Assembly (NCBI RefSeq): GCF_009724245.1
Contig: NZ_WNNK01000003.1
Location: forward strand, 248,001 to 312,000
Reading direction: 5' to 3'
Source: Pseudomonas spelaei
GTDB taxonomy: Bacteria > Pseudomonadota > Gammaproteobacteria > Pseudomonadales > Pseudomonadaceae
DNA: 64,000 nucleotides
In this document: one piece after another, positions 38,404 through 46,729 of the stretch
How the letters are laid out: the number at the start of each line of letters is the position of its first letter
How positions within the stretch are numbered: the stretch's first letter is position 1
Translations under genes and position numbers: made by a program
Notes under the pieces: generated by a model
Databases searched by the model: none
Seen by the model: the letters and a program-made list of their open reading frames with translations, nothing else
What the model was told of the DNA's origin: nothing

Positions 38404-39699
38404 ATGCTCAGTGTTGAATCAGCCTACCGCCCGAGGGCCGCCTGGACGATTGCGGCGCTGTTGGCCGTGATGATGTTGGTTAACTTTCTGGATAAGGTCG
38501 TCATCGGCCTGGTTGCTGTGCCGATGATGCAAGAGCTTGCGCTTTCTCCAGCGCAATTCGGTCTTGTCGCCGGTGCGTTGCACTGGCTGTTTTCGATTTC
38601 GGCGGTGGTCGGCGGCTTTATCGCCAACCGCAAACCCACACGCTCCTTGTTGCTTGGCATGGGTATCTGCTGGGCGCTGATTCAACTGCCCATGCTGTTT
38701 GCCACTTCATTGTGGGCGATCGTCGCCTGCCGGGTGTTGCTGGGGATTGGTGAGGGGCCGGCGTCTCCTGTGGCGACCCACGCGTTGTACAAGTGGTTCC
38801 CCGATAACAAGCGCAGCCTGCCCGTTGCCCTGTTGCATTCAGGCAGTGCCCTGGGGGTGCTGGTGGCGGGGTTACTGATCCCCTGGATCAGCCTGCACTA
38901 TGGCTGGCGGATAAACTTTGCGGTGCTGGCGCTGGTTGGCCTGATCTGGTGTGTGGTCTGGTACCGGTTTGGGCGGGAAGGGCAGTTGGACACTGTCCAT
39001 AAGGAGGCAGCAGTGCCCGATGCAGACCGCATACCTTATCGTCAGCTGCTGACGGACCCTACGGTGCTCGGCAACTACTTCGGCCACTTTGCGGCCAACT
39101 GGTCGCTGGCGTTGACGTTGACGTGGGTACCGGCTTATTTGGAGAAAGGATTGGGCATGGCCTCGCTGAACGCCGGGCGGATGTTCGGGATTTTCGTGCT
39201 GGTGACCACGCCCCTCAGCCTGATCATGGCCTGGTGGTCTCAGCGGCTGTTGCGCCGCGGCCTGCCTTCTCGCGTAGCGCGTGGCATGTTCGTTTCACTG
39301 TGCCTCATTCTTAGCGGATTGCTGGCGGCACTGCTGGTGTTGCCGGGGTTGTCGTTGTTTGAACGTATGGCTTGCCTGACGTTCAGCGGTGGCCTGGCGC
39401 TGGTGATGTACTCGATCGGCCCTGCGATGCTGGCAGAAGTCGTGCCCAGCGGGCAGCGCGGCAGCATGTTGGCCATTGGTAACGCCTGCGGTTCGCTGGC
39501 GGGCCTGGCGGCTCCGGTGGTCACCGGGTTCCTGGTGCAAGGTGCTACGGGCATCAACGGTGAAGGCTACGCCCATGGCTTTCTGGTGTGTGGGGCGATC
39601 CTGGTGATCGCCGGGTTGACGTGCCTGTACATGATGAACCCACAGCGCTCGCGCATTCAGTTACAGCGCCAAAGGGCTCCGAGCGCCGTGCGCGCCTGA
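38404..39699 (+). CDS. MFS transporter, anion:cation symporter type
   Basis: 431 residues, 12 predicted helices. VVNFLDKVVIGL-like helix 1 (MMLVNFLDKVVIG) and the motif GIGEGPASPVATHALYKWFPDNKR in helix 4 are typical of the ACS family that carries organic acids and aromatic acids. Linked to the acyl-CoA ligase and dehydrogenase, it probably imports their acid substrate. Confidence 0.88.
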   Translation: MLSVESAYRPRAAWTIAALLAVMMLVNFLDKVVIGLVAVPMMQELALSPAQFGLVAGALHWLFSISAVVGGFIANRKPTRSLLLGMGICWALIQLPMLFATSLWAIVACRVLLGIGEGPASPVATHALYKWFPDNKRSLPVALLHSGSALGVLVAGLLIPWISLHYGWRINFAVLALVGLIWCVVWYRFGREGQLDTVHKEAAVPDADRIPYRQLLTDPTVLGNYFGHFAANWSLALTLTWVPAYLEKGLGMASLNAGRMFGIFVLVTTPLSLIMAWWSQRLLRRGLPSRVARGMFVSLCLILSGLLAALLVLPGLSLFERMACLTFSGGLALVMYSIGPAMLAEVVPSGQRGSMLAIGNACGSLAGLAAPVVTGFLVQGATGINGEGYAHGFLVCGAILVIAGLTCLYMMNPQRSRIQLQRQRAPSAVRA

Positions 39700-39704
39700 G
39701 CCAT

Positions 39705-40646
39705 TCAAGCGTCCTCCTGAGGGCGAGGCTGTTCGATCAACTCGCCTTTCCAGCGACCTGATTGTACGGTTTCGACCAGGATTGACCGGACCAGGTCGCG
39801 CATGCACGAGGCGGCAAACGACAGTGGCTTGTGGGTCGAGTGGGCAATCGCAATGGTGCGTTGCAGGCTCGGCTCGACAATCCTCAGCGCAGACTGCTGC
39901 GTCCCTTCCTCGACGGCCGGCCAATTACAAATGGTCGCCGCCAGGCCACAACGCACCAAGCTGCTGAGTCCTTGAGCCGTCTGTTGCTCGTAGACCACAT
40001 TGAGTTCGACCCCGGTCTGCATGGCGGCCTGTTCTGCCCGGCGGCGCAAATGCGAGGCGCTTCGCGGCGCCATGACCAGCGTGCTGGCCGCGGCCTTGGC
40101 CAAGGTGATGGTGTTGCGGTCATTGGGCTCTGTCAGTTGGCCCAGCCAGTACAGCTCTTCTATGAACACCGGGTCAGCGTGTACATGCTCGAGTTCCTCG
40201 GCATTGGGCACCACGCCAAAATCCACTTTGCCCAACTCAATCGCTTCGCCACCTTCCTGGCTCAGGCCGTCACGTACCGTCAGCTCGATGCTCGGAAACT
40301 TTTTGCTGGCCCGGGTGATGATCAGCGGCAGCAGCAGCGCCGATGCGGTGACCGGGATGGCGATGGCCACGTGTCCCTTCGGGTTGCCCTTGGTGGATTC
40401 CAGCTCGTCCTTGACCGAATCGACGGTCTGAATCACCGAGCGGGCGATTTCGTAGAGACGCCGACCTGCGTCAGTCAGGTTGATGCCGTCACGCTGACGC
40501 TCCAGCAACTGCACCTCCAACTCGTCCTCCAGCAACCCAATCTGTCGGCTCAATGCCGGCTGGGCGATGTACGCCCGCCGTGCGGCCGCCGAGAAGCTAC
40601 CCGCTTCGGTAATGGCAATCAGATAACGGAGTTGTTTTAGCGTCAT
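39705..40646 (-). CDS. LysR-family transcriptional regulator
   Basis: 313 residues. The start at 40646 (MTLKQLRYLIAITEAGSFSA) has CGAGAA seven bases upstream; the ATG at 40664 has none. The winged helix and the effector domain (GHVAIAIPVTASALLLPLI) resemble Nac/CynR-like regulators. It is convergent with the MFS gene and divergent from the DUF202 genes. Its target is not obvious. Confidence 0.9.
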   Translation of the reverse strand: MTLKQLRYLIAITEAGSFSAAARRAYIAQPALSRQIGLLEDELEVQLLERQRDGINLTDAGRRLYEIARSVIQTVDSVKDELESTKGNPKGHVAIAIPVTASALLLPLIITRASKKFPSIELTVRDGLSQEGGEAIELGKVDFGVVPNAEELEHVHADPVFIEELYWLGQLTEPNDRNTITLAKAAASTLVMAPRSASHLRRRAEQAAMQTGVELNVVYEQQTAQGLSSLVRCGLAATICNWPAVEEGTQQSALRIVEPSLQRTIAIAHSTHKPLSFAASCMRDLVRSILVETVQSGRWKGELIEQPRPQEDA

Positions 40647-40661
40647 GGACGATTCTCGGGC

Positions 40662-40683
40662 CATGCCAAAGCGTTATGGCATG
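40662..40683. promoter_or_regulatory. Candidate operator at LysR gene start
   Basis: CATGCCA and TGGCATG are 7-base inverted arms around an 8-base centre, 16 bases upstream of the chosen LysR start. The position suits autoregulation of the LysR gene or control of the divergent DUF202/CaiB operon. Confidence 0.35.
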
Positions 40684-40894
40684 TATTGAAAGTTGATATT
40701 TGTTTAAAAAAAGCCGGCTTCTTAGTATCACCAAACGGGGCATTGAGACTACTCATTCATGCGACAGATCGGCGTCAGCCGGTCACATCATGATCGGGAG
40801 AATGTGCTCTTCAGTGCGCATGGGATTGAGCTGCAGGTTTGCCAGGATGCGGCATCCGAAAAATTGGCCTTATGGATACAAGGGTGCGCTCGGA

Positions 40895-41275
40895 GTGAAA
40901 TCGTCAACTTCCAGATTCAACCTGAACCGTTACGTGTTAGGTGAAGGACAAGCGCCTGACCCGCGTTTCACGTTGGCCAATGAAAGAACGTTCCTTGCCT
41001 GGATTCGCACGGCATTGGCGCTGCTTGCCGGTGGCGCTGCGGTCGAGGCGTTCGCCTCATCAGTGCTGAGCGAGAACGGCAAAGTGTTGCTGGTCAGCCT
41101 GCTGTTAAGCGTGAGTCTGTTGGTCAGTGTCGGGGCATTCTGGCGTTGGCTGGGCGTGGAGCGAGCATTGCGATGTGGCGCCGAGTTGCCGATGTCATCG
41201 CTGGTTCCGGTGCTGTCCTTGTGCTGTGCGGGTGTGACGGTGGTTGTCTTTACGCTGTGCTGGGGACGTGTTTGA
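40895..41275 (+). CDS. DUF202 membrane protein, YidH-like
   Basis: Small inner-membrane protein of 126 residues. DPRFTLANERTFLAWIRTALALLAGGAA is the DUF202 signature, followed by two more helices. I start at the GTG at 40895, since YidH-family proteins begin only a few residues before the DxRF motif; GGAG-like bases precede it weakly. The open frame extends back to 40700 but that part has no family content. Function of DUF202 proteins is not established. Confidence 0.8.
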   Translation: MKSSTSRFNLNRYVLGEGQAPDPRFTLANERTFLAWIRTALALLAGGAAVEAFASSVLSENGKVLLVSLLLSVSLLVSVGAFWRWLGVERALRCGAELPMSSLVPVLSLCCAGVTVVVFTLCWGRV

Positions 41276-41586
41276 GCGATGCAGGCTTGCAAGCTGAACG
41301 CACGGTGCTTGCTTGGCGCCGTACGCAGTTTTCATTGTTCATGGTGGCGGTACTGTCGGTGCGCTGCTTCTCCCACCATCCCGCACTCGCCCTGTTTATA
41401 TCGTCACAGACGATTTTGCTGGCGATGGTCATGACGCGGGGTCAACGACGTCGTTACGACAGCCATCGTGCCGCGTTGCTGTCTGCCGAAACGGTAGCCA
41501 GCCCACTGAGGATAGTGCTGCTGAGTCTCTGTGTTTCATCGATAACGTTGGCAGCCCTCATGGCAGTGCTGTTGTGGTCATTGTGA
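41272..41586 (+). CDS. DUF202 membrane protein, second copy
   Basis: 104 residues with the same family motif in shorter form (LQAERTVLAWRRTQF) and about three helices. I start at the TTG at 41272, which overlaps the stop of the first DUF202 gene and gives SDAGLQAERT, the typical opening of the second protein in such pairs. Longer frames run through the first gene. DUF202 proteins often come as adjacent pairs, which suggests a hetero-oligomer. Confidence 0.75.
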   Translation: MSDAGLQAERTVLAWRRTQFSLFMVAVLSVRCFSHHPALALFISSQTILLAMVMTRGQRRRYDSHRAALLSAETVASPLRIVLLSLCVSSITLAALMAVLLWSL

Positions 41587-41595
41587 GGAGTAGAA

Positions 41596-42705
41596 ATGAA
41601 ACCAGAGTGGTCCTGTCTTAAAGACGTGAAAATTATCGACGCCAGTCAGTTGCTGCCGGGGCCGCATGCGACCTCGTTACTGCTGCAACTGGGTGCCGAT
41701 GTCATCAAGGTGGAACGACGGGGTAGCGGCGACCCATCCCGCGAGTTGGGCAGTGCGGTGTTTGCCCAATTCAATCGCGACAAGCGTTCGGTTGCGCTGG
41801 ACCTGCGTGACAACGCAGACCGCGAAGCCTTCCTTGAACTGGTGCGTGGTTGTGATGCGGTGGTTGAGGGGTTCCGCCCTGGGGTGATGAACAGTTTCGG
41901 GTTGGGTTATGACGACCTGGTCAAGGTCAACCCTGCGATTGTCATGTGCTCCATCTCGGGCTTCGGCCAGACAGGGCCCTACGCGGATAACGCCGGTCAC
42001 GACCTCAACTACCTCGCGATGGCCGGCTACTGGGCGGCGCCGGTGCAGGTCGAGAGCAAGGTGGCACGCCCAGGCGTGCGAGTGTCGGACTATGCCGCTT
42101 CCAGCTACGCGGCATTGTCGTTGGTGGTCGCGATCATGAGTGCCCGGCAAAACGGCTACGGTCAGCATTTGGACGTGTCGATTCACGACAGCATTCTTTC
42201 ATGGACGGCTCCCACCGCCTGGCTGGCCAGGAGTTTTGAGAAAAAACCGGTGATGTCGCCTTTGGTGATGCCGGAAAATGACATTTTCGAGACTCAGGAC
42301 GGTCGTCATCTGGCGTTGGGCATTCTCGAAAACAAGTTCTGGGTCAATCTGTGTGATTGCCTCGGCGAGGTATTTCCTCTGCTCAAGGACCCACGTTTTT
42401 CAACCCGGATGGGCCGCTTGGCGTGCAAGCTTGAGGTCAATCAACTGCTGAAACAGGTCTTTTTGAGCAAACCGCTCGCTCAGTGGGTCCAGTACTTTGC
42501 GGATGTTGATTTGCCGTTTTCGCCGCTGCTCGGCGCGAATGAGTTGTTTGCTGATGCTCACGTGCAATCACGCGGCACCCTTCGTGAATTTGCGAAGGAA
42601 GGCACCATCGCCGTGCGTTTCCCAGTCAAGTTTTCTCTGGGTTTGCCAGACTCTGAAGGCAAGGTCCCCGCGCTTGGGGAGTTCACTCCAGGCGCTACAG
42701 AATGA
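41596..42705 (+). CDS. CaiB/BaiF CoA-transferase family, AMACR-like
   Basis: 369 residues. The family fold is shown by LLPGPHATSLLLQLGADVIKVE, DLRDNADREAFLELV and ISGFGQTGPYADNAGHDLNYLAMAGYW. The GHDLNY block resembles alpha-methylacyl-CoA racemase, where its histidine is catalytic, more than carnitine-CoA transferase; racemisation of a 2-methyl-branched acyl-CoA would suit the nearby acyl-CoA ligase and dehydrogenase. GAGGAG precedes the ATG, 10 bases after the second DUF202 gene. Confidence 0.85.
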   Translation: MKPEWSCLKDVKIIDASQLLPGPHATSLLLQLGADVIKVERRGSGDPSRELGSAVFAQFNRDKRSVALDLRDNADREAFLELVRGCDAVVEGFRPGVMNSFGLGYDDLVKVNPAIVMCSISGFGQTGPYADNAGHDLNYLAMAGYWAAPVQVESKVARPGVRVSDYAASSYAALSLVVAIMSARQNGYGQHLDVSIHDSILSWTAPTAWLARSFEKKPVMSPLVMPENDIFETQDGRHLALGILENKFWVNLCDCLGEVFPLLKDPRFSTRMGRLACKLEVNQLLKQVFLSKPLAQWVQYFADVDLPFSPLLGANELFADAHVQSRGTLREFAKEGTIAVRFPVKFSLGLPDSEGKVPALGEFTPGATE

Positions 42706-42757
42706 GAGCTTCCACGCTCGGCGTCAGCATTGCCCGCCAGGGTGTAGACGCCTCAGG

Positions 42758-43690
42758 TTATTCGCTCGGTGTCATTCCAGCCTGCGAAATGTTTTCAGAG
42801 AGGAAGTCGATCAATGCCCTGACTGAGGGCAACATGCCTCGACGCGTCAGGAACACCAGATGGAGCACCAATTCAGGCGCTCCCCACCCTGGCAGAACCA
42901 CTTCCAGCTGACCCTGAGCCAGGGCCGAAAAGCACGCGACGTCTGGCAACATCGCGACGCCCAGGCCCTGCACTGCCGCTTGCAGCAGTGTCTCGTGGTC
43001 ACCACTCATCAATACCGGTTGATGCCGGACAACAGCACGCTCCTGGTCAGGGCCGACCAACTCCCACTCCTGCACCTCGTCTTTTAAGTCAAAGCAGAGG
43101 GTTGAGGTCAGTGCCAGGTCGTCCGGATGGGACAGCGGTGGCAGGCGTTTCAAATAATCTGGGCTTGCGACCAGAATGCGCTGGCTGATCCCCAGAGGCT
43201 TGGTCACCAACTCACTGTCCATGTGCCCCGGCTGGCGCAAGCGTATCGCGATGTCGACGGATTCGGTCAGCAGATCCACAGGGCGATCAGTCGCCATCAC
43301 CTGCACCCGCACGTGTGGGTAAGCCTTCATAAACTGCGGTAAATAGGGTGCGATAAAGACTTGTGTGGCAAGGATAGGGCAACTGATACGTACCAGCCCG
43401 CGCGGTGTGGCACTGGCGATGTCGATGACTTCTTGTGCAGCCAGTGCTTCGGTAATCGATGCTTTGCAATGGGACAGAAAACGCGCACCGATGTCCGTCA
43501 GCGTGACTTGCCGTGTCGTGCGCTGGAACAGACGCACACCCAGTCGTTGCTCAAGTATTGCCACCCGGGCGCTGAGTCGGGATTTGGGGATTCCCAGCGC
43601 ACGCTCCGCCGCTGAGAAACCGCCATGTTCCGCCACCATGGAGAAAAGGTAGAGGTCGTTCAGATCTTGTAGTACGGCTGGGCCTGACAT
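42758..43690 (-). CDS. LysR-family transcriptional regulator
   Basis: 310 residues, CrgA/DmlR-like subgroup: LNDLYLFSMVAEHGGFSAAE, recognition region SRLSARVAILEQRLGVRLF, then the effector domain. It is divergent from the quinone oxidoreductase at 43801 over 110 bases, a pairing often seen for this LysR subgroup, so it likely controls that gene. Confidence 0.92.
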   Translation of the reverse strand: MSGPAVLQDLNDLYLFSMVAEHGGFSAAERALGIPKSRLSARVAILEQRLGVRLFQRTTRQVTLTDIGARFLSHCKASITEALAAQEVIDIASATPRGLVRISCPILATQVFIAPYLPQFMKAYPHVRVQVMATDRPVDLLTESVDIAIRLRQPGHMDSELVTKPLGISQRILVASPDYLKRLPPLSHPDDLALTSTLCFDLKDEVQEWELVGPDQERAVVRHQPVLMSGDHETLLQAAVQGLGVAMLPDVACFSALAQGQLEVVLPGWGAPELVLHLVFLTRRGMLPSVRALIDFLSENISQAGMTPSE

Positions 43691-43800
43691 CTATTGTCCG
43701 ATATTGGGTAACAGTTATTCCGACTCTAGCTAATTTATCAATTATTGTCTTTTTATTAGTCTCAAGCTCTCTACGATTTCACCCTCAAAGGGGATCAATC

Positions 43801-44745
43801 ATGAAAGCAGTCGCCGTCAATGCATTCGGAACCGCTCCAGTACTGATGGATATGGCACGTCCCGTTCCAGACGCTGAGCAGGTACTTGTAAAACTTCAGG
43901 CCAGCGGGCTTAACCCATTCGATTGGAGAGTGGGTGACGGCATCCTCAAGGGAAAAATCCCCCACCTCTTTCCCTTGATACTCGGCGTCGATGGCGCTGG
44001 GGTCGTTGAGGCGGTTGGCGCCAATGTCCGGCGTTTCAAGCCGGGTGACCGGGTGGTGGGGCAGTTCCTCTTTGGGCGTGCAGGTCAGGGCAGCTACGCC
44101 GACTATGCGGTGATTGATCAAAATGCTGTCCTGAGCCGTTATCCGCAGACACTGCCCGCCGCGTTGGCCGCAGCATTGCCCACCGCAGGCATCACGGCCT
44201 TGCAGCTCAGTCAGCGACTTGATCTGAAGCCTGGCAGCACCGTGTTGATTGTCGGGGCGACGGGGGGCGTCGGTTCGTTCCTGACGCAATTGGCAACCAT
44301 GAACGAGCTACGCGTCATCGCTACGGCTTCAGGGGGCGCCGCCGAACGGATGCGCGTGCTGGGTGCGGTGAAAACACTCGATTACCGCTCCACGCCCATC
44401 GACCAGTGGATGGGTACTCATTACCCGGAGGGTATCGACGGTTTGGTGGACCTTGTCAGCGATGCTGCCGGGTTTGCCCGCAACGCCTCGTTTGTAAAGA
44501 ACGGGGGGGTAGCCCTGAGCACCGTGTGGTCGGCCCGGGCAGAGGAGCTTATGGCGCGTGGGATCAAGGGCGGCAATTTCGAAGCTAAGACAACCTCCGC
44601 CGATCTAGATTTATTAGTGAGGACTGCCGTGGCCGGAGAGTTGACGATTCCTGTCGAGCGACAAATCACCCTGGCGCAAGTGCCTGCTGCACTGGCAGAA
44701 AACCGGGCGGGTGGTGCGCGAGGTAAAACCGTGGTTGTTCTTTGA
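43801..44745 (+). CDS. NADPH:quinone oxidoreductase-like zinc-free medium-chain reductase
   Basis: 314 residues. The nucleotide fold VLIVGATGGVGSFLTQLA and the opening MKAVAVNAFGTAPVL are those of zeta-crystallin-type reductases, and the zinc-binding cysteines of alcohol dehydrogenases are absent. It reduces quinones or enones with NADPH. AAAGGGG precedes the ATG. Induced probably by the divergent LysR protein under electrophile or oxidative stress. Confidence 0.88.
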   Translation: MKAVAVNAFGTAPVLMDMARPVPDAEQVLVKLQASGLNPFDWRVGDGILKGKIPHLFPLILGVDGAGVVEAVGANVRRFKPGDRVVGQFLFGRAGQGSYADYAVIDQNAVLSRYPQTLPAALAAALPTAGITALQLSQRLDLKPGSTVLIVGATGGVGSFLTQLATMNELRVIATASGGAAERMRVLGAVKTLDYRSTPIDQWMGTHYPEGIDGLVDLVSDAAGFARNASFVKNGGVALSTVWSARAEELMARGIKGGNFEAKTTSADLDLLVRTAVAGELTIPVERQITLAQVPAALAENRAGGARGKTVVVL

Positions 44746-44848
44746 GTCTGGCATTTTACCGCTGCGATACGTGATAACGGATGATCGCGATTTCTTGAAG
44801 TTATTCATTCTGGCGAATAATTAAATAACCTGATATGAGGGTGGAAAA

Positions 44849-45334
44849 ATGGCTGATATCAATAGTTCTGAAGCTGAAGTGATTCTTAAAGATTACTTGG
44901 CGGCACTTGCCTCCCATTCCGATATTGAAGCATTCATTGATGAGAATGTTGAGTACGTTTCATTGAATGCTGTGCCGGGAGAGTTGAAAGAAATCATGCC
45001 GTGGGCGGGTGCTCATTTTGGTTTTCAAGCGTTTAATACCGTTTACGATTGGATGAAGGATATCTGTAATTATGTGAGCTTCGAGGTCGATACAATGTTT
45101 GGAAGTGGTGAGCTCGCAGCGGCTTTTGGAACGTTTTCGTACAGTGCCAAAACGATTGGCAGGGTGGTTTCTACACCGTTTGCACTGTTCGTTAAGGTTC
45201 GGCAAGGGAAGATTGTGTACTTTCAGTTCTATGAAGACACTTATGCAACCGCTTCTGCATATCGGGTCTCCGGAAATTGGAATATTGAAAATGCTTCTGG
45301 GGCGAAGAGGGTGGGTGATTTAATCGCGCTTTGA
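44849..45334 (+). CDS. NTF2/SnoaL-like protein
   Basis: 161 residues with the cone-shaped alpha+beta pattern of the NTF2-like superfamily: an N-terminal helix pair (EVILKDYLAALASHSDIEAFIDENVEYV) and later strands ending FALFVKVRQGKIVYFQFYEDTYA. Such proteins are small-molecule hydrolases, isomerases or binding proteins; no catalytic set can be assigned. GAGGGTGG precedes the ATG. The gene is AT-richer than its surroundings (25 G+C in the 60 bases 44881-44940), suggesting acquired DNA. Confidence 0.75.
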   Translation: MADINSSEAEVILKDYLAALASHSDIEAFIDENVEYVSLNAVPGELKEIMPWAGAHFGFQAFNTVYDWMKDICNYVSFEVDTMFGSGELAAAFGTFSYSAKTIGRVVSTPFALFVKVRQGKIVYFQFYEDTYATASAYRVSGNWNIENASGAKRVGDLIAL

Positions 45335-45341
45335 AAGTTAG

Positions 45342-45572
45342 CCTGCCAATGTCGTCGATGTTGTTCGTCGTTATGGCGAGTGGCTGAGTACCAGCGATAT
45401 TCCTGAACTGTTTGTCAATGCCACTCCTGGCTTTATGCTCGATGCTCACCGGGCAGTTTGCAGGACCTTCCCTAACCAGACAGAAGTCACAGTCAACGGG
45501 TTGCATGTCGTCCAGGAGGACAGTCCGGCTGAGATCGCCCACGCCATTGCGCACGGGTATGTTCGTATCTAG
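45342..45572 (+). pseudogene. 3' remnant of a haloalkane dehalogenase gene
   Basis: Read in the frame ending with TAG at 45570-45572, these 76 codons encode PANVVDVVRRYGEWL, then IPELFVNATPGFML, CRTFPNQTEVTVNG, LHVVQEDSPAEI and HAIAHGYVRI. This is the C-terminal region of LinB/DmbA-type haloalkane dehalogenases, including the histidine of the catalytic triad (in LHVVQEDSP). A stop codon (45339-45341) directly precedes the first homologous codon and no start or nucleophile region exists, so it is the stump of a lost gene. It lies right behind the first NTF2-like gene, so the deletion or insertion junction is near 45335. Confidence 0.72.
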
Positions 45573-45631
45573 GCGCTCGGCGCCAGGGGCACGTCGATCG
45601 GGGGCTGGATATGAACCTCGCACTGACAAGT

Positions 45632-46051
45632 TCATTCCTCGCGCTGGGGTGTCTCGGGCATACCCAGCGCGGCGATAAGTGGGCAGCCCTCCAGAGGGCC
45701 ACTGCCCACAGCACCGGTAGCCAAAGTGCCCATGGCATCACGCATGGCCATTAAGTCGGTGATCTTCTTTTCAATCAGCACAAACTTGTCTTGCATGCGT
45801 TCACGTGTTTCGGCGCAGGCGAAAGCGCTGTCCAGTTGCAGTAACCCCTCGATCTCTTCCAGAGAAAAACCTAATGCCTGCGTGCGCTTGATAAAGCGGA
45901 TTCGATTCGCGACGTCCGCCGGATACCGCCTGGATGACTCCAGAGGTTTGGCAGGGGTGCTGACCAGGCCCCTGCGTTGGTAATAACGGACGGTTTCTAC
46001 GTTGACGCCGGCGAGTTTCGCCAGCCCACTGATAGTCAATTCAGGTGACAT
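45632..46051 (-). CDS. MerR-family regulator, mercury/metal-type
   Basis: 139 residues. The N-terminal helix-turn-helix with VNVETVRYYQRRGLV is classic MerR, followed by the dimer coiled coil (QDKFVLIEKKITDLMAMRDAM). Cysteines match two of the three Hg-binding positions of Tn501 MerR (AFACAET and GCPLIAAL); the third, in MerR LVCACHA, is replaced by LATGAVG. It may therefore sense another metal or an organic effector. The start at 46051 has AGGG eight bases upstream. It is divergent from two NTF2-like genes with a mer-type promoter between. Confidence 0.87.
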   Translation of the reverse strand: MSPELTISGLAKLAGVNVETVRYYQRRGLVSTPAKPLESSRRYPADVANRIRFIKRTQALGFSLEEIEGLLQLDSAFACAETRERMQDKFVLIEKKITDLMAMRDAMGTLATGAVGSGPLEGCPLIAALGMPETPQREE

Positions 46052-46061
46052 AAAACAGCCC

Positions 46062-46092
46062 TTGATTCCGTACTTAGGTACGGTATTAGACT
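46062..46092 (+). promoter_or_regulatory. MerR-type promoter/operator facing NTF2-like genes
   Basis: TTGATT (-35, 46062-46067) and TAGACT (-10, 46087-46092) are separated by a 19-base spacer, longer than the 17 of ordinary promoters and diagnostic of MerR-activated promoters. The spacer carries the palindrome CCGTAC-TTAG-GTACGG, almost the Tn501 mer operator. It starts 10 bases upstream of the MerR gene and points at the gene at 46198. Confidence 0.8.
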
Positions 46093-46197
46093 CGGAGACA
46101 TGGAAAAATTCAAGCCGCAAACAACACCCTTTTTGCTGTTGCAGAGTGCTGCATGCGCTGTACTTGATATTTAACTGTTTTCAACAGAGGACTCACT

Positions 46198-46671
46198 ATG
46201 ACTACTGATGTAACGACTTATCACGGCCCGAACGATCCGATTAAAGTTGCAGAGTTTGTTTGCAATGCTGTCAATGGCTGGACTGAAGATCCAGGCCGGA
46301 TGTTGCCTTATTTTACTGATGCGGGCGGGTGGGAGTTTCCTTTCGCACCCGAAGAATTTGGCTTGTTTTTTAAAGAGGTAAAAGGTGCCGAGAGGATGAA
46401 GCAGTATTTTTCATCACTGACGCCTTATATGGAAAAACTTGATGTGGGCCCCGCAAGTACTTGGACCGCCCAGCGCATTGCTGATGAGGCGAGTACCTAC
46501 GTTTTTACTTATACGGGGATGGCAATCATCAAGGCGACTCGCAAGGTGTATAACCAGAATTATATTGCCCGTGTTGAGCTCCGAAATGGAAAAATCCACG
46601 CGTACCGTGAATATTGGAATCCTTATGTGGCGCTTTTGGATTTTGGCTTGGTGGGGGTGGTCGGCCAATAA
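46198..46671 (+). CDS. NTF2/SnoaL-like protein under MerR promoter
   Basis: 157 residues of NTF2-like fold: IKVAEFVCNAVNGWTEDPGRMLPYF at the N-terminus, and the C-terminal strands IARVELRNGKIHAYREYWNPY typical of SnoaL/PhzB-like proteins. No metal-binding cysteines that would suggest a detoxification enzyme are seen. AGAGGA precedes the ATG. It is the first gene after the mer-type promoter and is followed after 58 bases by another NTF2-like gene. Confidence 0.78.
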   Translation: MTTDVTTYHGPNDPIKVAEFVCNAVNGWTEDPGRMLPYFTDAGGWEFPFAPEEFGLFFKEVKGAERMKQYFSSLTPYMEKLDVGPASTWTAQRIADEASTYVFTYTGMAIIKATRKVYNQNYIARVELRNGKIHAYREYWNPYVALLDFGLVGVVGQ

Positions 46672-46729
46672 CGGTAGACGCTGGTTTTGCTTGATAAGCT
46701 AGATGACTTATAACTTAAGGAAAAATGTC

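Noticed and set aside
45412..45678. 88-codon plus-strand frame over the dehalogenase remnant
   Set aside because: It is in a different frame from the dehalogenase homology and has no family content.
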